Positions 59,629-64,000 of a stretch of DNA of 64,000 nt are shown here, piece by piece. The DNA is from Rosa chinensis. Its lineage: Eukaryota; Streptophyta; Magnoliopsida; Rosales; Rosaceae. The notes below the pieces were generated by a model. That model searched no databases and was not told where the DNA came from. It saw nothing but the letters and a program-made list of their open reading frames with translations. The translations under genes and the position numbers were made by a program. The stretch covers positions 625,001-689,000 of the forward strand of contig NC_037088.1 of NCBI RefSeq assembly GCF_002994745.2, written 5' to 3'. How positions within the stretch are numbered: position 1 is the first letter of the stretch; every line of letters starts with the position of its first letter.

Positions 59629-60726
59629 TTAGGGGTAGTCGTCGTCCTCACTGTGTGGTTGTCCCAATCGGTCCACGCTCGATGCCGCCCAGGTCCATAA
59701 TCGGCAAGAAAAGAACACCGCGTCGACCAAGCACTTGCATCTATCACAGCACTCTCCTTTGTTGGTGTCGCCGTCGATGTACCACATTCTTTCACGCATT
59801 GGACGGCCGAAATTCTCTTGACCGCAATCGCTACATCTTTCTGGAAGGGTGGGACCGTCAGGGGGAATGTGATTCCTGATATCAGGGTGCGCCGGTCCTC
59901 CCACAAACACCTCCCAGTCACATAACTCTCGACAGGACTCTGCACTCCACCCGCTTTGCCTCCAGTCCAGGTGACTAACCATCTTTTCTACGGCGGCCAT
60001 TTACACCTGTTTCATAAGTGATTGAAAAGACGATTTTGCCTTTGCTTTTTTCCCACAATTTCAGGCTGCCATAGGAGATGGAAGATGCTATAGTGCTGGA
60101 ATAGAAAAGAGAAGCAGAGGGATTGATCTGAGTGTGGTTTGGATAATACTTAGTTCGTTGTTGTTGTCCGCTTGGGGAGAGTAAAGATCGGAGGTTTGGA
60201 AATGTCCTTTTGTTATTGCCATTTGGACGTCCGGATTTCCACATATTATCTGCAACATGCTCAAGACATAAAACGCTGGTCCATGGTAGGGAATCCACCT
60301 AAAAGTGCTACTTCTGAAGATTACACCCTCCCTGCATGCCATTTCTAGGAACTGCATGGCCAATCGAATGTCGCCCGATCGCCTCATTGTTCAGACTACA
60401 TGGCGGAACAGGGCTTCTGGATTATTCTCCCGGAAGGATTGGAGGGCAAATAAGCGGTGACCCTGAACTGCTTCCAAAGGAAATTGAATGTCGTTCCAGC
60501 CACCTATATCAGCCATGTTGATGCATGAATACACATTGTAATCATCAATGACCGTGCGGAATGTCCTGCAGACAGTCCTGCAGTCCAATATTCTGAACAA
60601 GTCATCCGTGGCAACGAACATTAGAATGTATTGCCATATGTGTAGCAGTAGTCCGAGGTCAGCATCGTCAGCCCTTGCGCGCAGTCGACGTCTTCCGGGT
60701 TCAGAAAATGGGCTAAAGTACGGCAT
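59629..60726 (-). pseudogene. F-box protein (At2g35280-like type) pseudogene
   Basis: ATG at 60726 gives MPYFSPFSEPGRRRLRARAD, then LGLLLHIWQYILMFVATDDL and FRILDCRTVCRTFRTVID, a divergent F-box (substrate adaptor of SCF ubiquitin ligases). NPEALFRHVV follows, then TGA (60391-60393), then in the same frame RRSGDIRLAMQFLEMACREG and HGPAFYVLSMLQIICG. The NPEALFR...Y...L.L...A..G..A..Y.L pattern is that of plant F-box proteins with a Sel1-like region. After stops near 60088, the same frame resumes at 60000 with LDWRQSGWSAESCRELCDWE and a Cys-rich end (CSDCG, CCDRCKC) typical of their C-terminus. One nonsense codon and a decayed junction make it a pseudogene. A retained intron near 60010-60090 is an alternative for the junction. 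Confidence 0.6.
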
Positions 60727-60837
60727 GTCGAATTATGTGTGTTATGGGTTTGAGTTTCTTTGTAGGGAGTACTTAGATGTATGGACTATGGGAAGGATAA
60801 ACGGTTTGGGTTGGCGGTATTGGCACCCTGTTCATCA

Positions 60838-60850
60838 CCTTTATATAGTG
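60838..60850 (-). promoter_or_regulatory. TATA box of the F-box gene
   Basis: The minus strand reads cactatataaagg, about 115 bases before the ATG at 60726. Position and sequence fit a plant core promoter. Confidence 0.5.
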
Positions 60851-61442
60851 TTATAGGTAGTGACTTTCCAACAACTGGCGTCCAAAGGGGTGCCTTCCAA
60901 CAGGTGAGATTCATTAACTGTGTCCATGTATTGAACCGCCGTATTGGTCACTAAATGAAGGTGTCCATTGAACTGCATATGTGGAGTTATTGGGGTTAAT
61001 CCATCAGTTTGATACGAACGGTTAACAGAAACAGCTTCATAATATTTCACCTTCTGTGTTTTCGTACATGCATATGGTTAGTACATCAATGCCTACTATG
61101 GACTACATAGCTTCCTGACAGGATCTACTTTACAATCAGTTGGTAAGTGTGGGATGGACCATGACTCTTACCAGGAACGCCTGTAAGCAAGCCGGAATTT
61201 ATGGGTTCCATATAACGACTGATGCAGACCCGTTAACAACAAAATGCAAAACTATCCTATGACATTAATGTTGCCACAGTAACGGCCCTGTCCCAATGCA
61301 GCATGGGACACAACCATTACTTAAGCTATCCATCATTAAGGCTTGCGGTTTCCACTGTCACAAAAGACGCATTGAAGTTAGGACGGCCGGGCAAACTACA
61401 ACCAGCACCATCTCCAAAAAATACCCTATATAGGGTTCACTG
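60851..61442. other. Spacer between F-box and Ulp1 pseudogenes
   Basis: No supported coding feature. The terminator of the upstream minus-strand gene and the promoter of the F-box gene should lie here. Confidence 0.4.
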
Positions 61443-63471
61443 ACGGAAGAGTTCAGTGGGAAAACTGTTGGTGAGATCGTTATTCCCCTTGAACGTCACA
61501 TAATCCTTCCCTCCTGCCAAGCTCTGTAACCCATCTTCACCAACACCAAACCCAGCACCCACCTCTTCTAGCTCAGCCAAATCAATGGCATCCCATCCAG
61601 CGGATCCCAATATGTCATTTGGATCCTTTAAACTTCTGCCTAAGCCATCAGCAGCAGCAAATCCTCTTTCCTCCCTAAGTGTAAATTTTGGCCTCTCATT
61701 TGTGGGGAACTTGAGACAGTTAAGCAGGACGTTGCATCGAAGGTGATGTGAGGTGGCCTACATCACAAATGACACTCTCAAAATGTCAATGATGTCTGTA
61801 ATACAACAGCAGACGTTCTATCGTACATACTATGTGTGGTAAATTGTAATCTTACCCTTTCATTCCACTTAGTCTTAAAGTGCATCATGTTCTGGATGAC
61901 GAAGATGCCACAATCAACTCCATTTTTCTTTGTTGGAACATTGTCAGGAACAACATGATTGAACATCCCAAAGTCAGTGCTACCTTTCAGCCTCATCTTC
62001 TCAAAGTAGAAGCAATGGTCAAGATGGCGTAGCTGCAAACAATACAGTGGATACATTAAACATGGTGGATGGCAATACATTGTCATTCGAGGATCATACC
62101 ATAAATTAGTATAGGGGTCGTCAATGGGCAGCCTTGCCCAAAATTAATGGGCTCGGGCCGGGCAGGGCAGAGCCGAGCTTCTCTTAAAAATAAAGGCCCA
62201 GGGCCTGGCTTTTTTGGGTGGGCAGGGCCGAGCCCATTATATTTATATGACATATTATTTTGTTAAAAAAATACAAAAAGCTATGAAAAAATGATGATAT
62301 GTTAATGATTGAACAAAATAAAATACAAAATTAAAAAAACATATGGCCTAATGCAATAATTAGTTCAATATAACTACATAAAAATATATTAATACAAAAA
62401 TTGAATGGGCTTTCGGGCGGGCTTATAAGGTCAGGCCGGGTGGGCTTTAATGGGCATATAACTGGTAGGGCCGAGCGGGCACCCATGGGCTTTTAGGTCC
62501 GCGGGCCAAATGATGACCCCTAAATTAGTATTTAGTCTGAGGATTGACCCACAGTTCTTATTGCAATTTCCCATCTCCGACTGTCGCCAAAGAAACTAGG
62601 GAGACTGTCTCAAATCTCAGCAACCTTCTTATGCATATCAATAACCATCAAGAACCAATGTCCCTCATTTTTTTCATCGTGCATCGGCAGGAAAATCTAC
62701 ATTCAGGTCATAACTAATTTCAGATGGCTATTTTAACGACTACAACACACTTTCTGTACAATCTCATAACTCTTACCCTCTTGTACTTCTCCAACCGACC
62801 ATTGAACCGGTCCAGATTGCAGAGTGTGCGGGTGTGCTCAACCCAATCCCGAAATGACGACTCCCCTGCGTCATACGTGTTTGCCTTCTCCTAATGATGA
62901 GAACCGATCAAAGGTGTTACATATACAGCAAACATAGCGACAACACTGCCAATTACAGAACAGAACGACACAATCACAATTGCAACTGACCGAGAAGTAC
63001 GTAGGCAAAAACCAGTCATTACACTCTGGCGTGTTCAATCCATCAGCAGCAAAATTTATGACCTGCCACATTGGTAAATTGTTGGAATAAGTTCGGCTAC
63101 GTATGGCTACTTTCATTACATAACTAATCATATAGATTCAATGACAGTATAGAGAACACGATAGGCCAACGAATATTAGTGTTGTTATGGTCGGAAGACT
63201 CACAAAGCTGGTCACAAATTTGACAGGTCCCAAGCAGGAGATTTCATCGCGGTACAGCAGAGCCCTCTTATTCTCGCATGCTACAACAATTGTTCTGCAG
63301 GAACCAAGGAATTATAAATAACCATTACTACAATCCAATTTGATGGTACCTATTACTTGGAAATGTGGCCTCATCAGAGGAGGAGGATGTTCTACCTTCA
63401 TCAGCATATGTGAAGATATAGTTTGTAAATGCTTTGAACCGTGGAGTCGAAGACAAAAGACCCTTTCTACA
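61443..63471 (-). pseudogene. Ulp1-like (C48) cysteine protease, multi-exon, one nonsense codon
   Basis: Plant transposon-type relative of SUMO/NEDD8 proteases. Exons on the minus strand follow in order. 63350-63471: LSSTPRFKAFTNYIFTYADE. 63204-63294: TIVVACENKRALLYRDEISC then LGPVKFVTSF. 62990-63061: VINFAADGLN..ECNDWFLPTYFS. 62778-62893: ESSFRDWVEHTRTLCNLDRF. 62540-62696: IFLPMHDEKNEGHWFLMVID, with the catalytic His in GHW and the Asp in DSLPS, but TGA just before that Asp where Trp is expected. 61850-62037: NVPTKKNGVDCGIFVIQNMM, with the catalytic Cys. C-terminal exon 61443-61757: LLNCLKFPTNERPKFTLREE to ELFRQ-stop. Splice sites are mostly GT-AG, but the last junction phase does not resolve. 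All three catalytic residues remain. The 5' part may extend toward 64000. Confidence 0.75.
62112..62522. mobile_element. hAT-type MITE in an intron of the Ulp1 pseudogene
   Basis: Ends TAGGGGTCGTCAATGGGC and GCCAAATGATGACCCCTA are inverted repeats over 411 bp, with perfect 8-bp duplications aattagta (62104-62111 and 62523-62530). GC-rich subterminal parts repeat gggcngggccgagc. Non-coding. Confidence 0.93.
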
Positions 63472-63971
63472 CCAACAGTTGGATGTCCTACTCAAACTTG
63501 CTGAATTGGGTTGAGATTACAAAGCTGATGTGGGAATGAAGTGACTAACCCCTTAGGAATGATGAATAAGTCCATTTCCAGAAGGAACGTTGCCAATTGA
63601 GCGATGAACCTTCGTCCACGTATCCCCTACAGTGATATGGAACAGTCCACTTTCGATACTGGGCGCGCTCCCCAAAATATATAGTTCCTGTTTCCCGCCA
63701 ATTGATCACCGATGCAGAAACCCTAATTCTGCATCTCCAATTTGAGTAAAACATGGGATTGTGGGTCTTCTTTATGCAGATACCGTTGATCCACCCGACC
63801 CCATTTACCCCAAGCATACGACGACGTTTTGGTCTCAATATTGCCAAGTTAGTTATTAATATAATCCACTACTGCACAAACCCCACGTGACGTCTCATTT
63901 TCTGCTCAGCCACCCCACAGCACAAAGTCATCATTACATTTATTCAGTTCTGTGGTTGTGACGACACTAGC
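63472..63971. other. Upstream region of the Ulp1 pseudogene
   Basis: A minus-strand frame (63545-63847) is open for 100 codons without a recognisable motif. It might be a 5' exon of the Ulp1 gene, but I could not place splice sites. Confidence 0.3.
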
Positions 63972-64000
63972 ATGGCAACGTCATCTTCAGTAGCTTCGGT
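63972..64000 (+). CDS. Possible gene start cut by the window end
   Basis: ATGGCAACGTCATCTTCAG, with the favourable G after ATG, opens MATSSSVAS. A Ser/Ala-rich start like this is common in plastid-targeted proteins. Only nine codons are visible, so this is a hint and no more. Confidence 0.15.

Overview
This is nuclear DNA of a eudicot plant. Exons are split by GT-AG introns, the host-gene fragments are plant-specific, and almost everything recognisable is a plant transposable element or a gene piece carried by one. Family preferences and sequence style suggest a rosid, perhaps Rosaceae, but this is an impression and not a demonstrated placement. I found no intact host gene, no tRNA or rRNA gene and no CRISPR. 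The window is heterochromatin-like, with insertions stacked up to three deep, so target-site duplications (TSDs) give a relative order of events.

Layout. 1-11470: right part of a CACTA-type transposon whose left end lies outside the window. It carries pieces of three host genes (hydroxyproline O-galactosyltransferase, an unidentified conserved plant gene, an LRR receptor kinase) and a young Ty1/copia element (1250-7175). 12140-13253: leader and LTR of another copia on the minus strand. 14365-21748: a decayed hAT element of the TTF-zinc-finger/DUF4371 type, split by a solo LTR (15879-21037), which is itself split by a younger, nearly intact hAT of the same family (15894-19512, perfect 8-bp TSD). 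21749-24148: minus-strand AAK1/NAK-type kinase pseudogene. 24390-24834: copia leader and LTR remnant. 26530-26925: foldback MITE. 27296-29166: part of a large LTR, ended by a 352-bp TRIM element. 29939-31901: degenerate plant-mobile-domain (PMD-like) protein.

33316-35904: PIF/Harbinger-like element containing a Pack-MULE (33635-34949) with a UMP-synthase fragment, plus an LTR-like piece. 35960-38363: 2.4-kb solo LTR. 40577-47741: complete LARD-type element (3-kb LTRs, 1.07-kb coding-free interior, perfect 5-bp TSD). 48940-52332: hAT-MITE, containing a MULE-like element, containing a Pack-MULE that carries an R2R3-MYB (MYB44 group) pseudogene and a dense array of short perfect hairpins. 53468-54046: second PIF-like MITE. 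59629-60726: F-box pseudogene. 61443-63471: multi-exon Ulp1/C48 protease pseudogene with a hAT-MITE in one intron.

How the parts work together: there is no operon-like cooperation. The interest lies in element biology. Two different copia families share a primer-binding site that looks complementary to the anticodon arm of tRNA-Ile, suggesting half-tRNA priming. The young copia has an in-tandem hairpin array with compensating base changes and a dead pol, so it probably moved using enzymes from another element. Three transposons have captured host gene pieces, with conserved motifs of the donor genes still readable.
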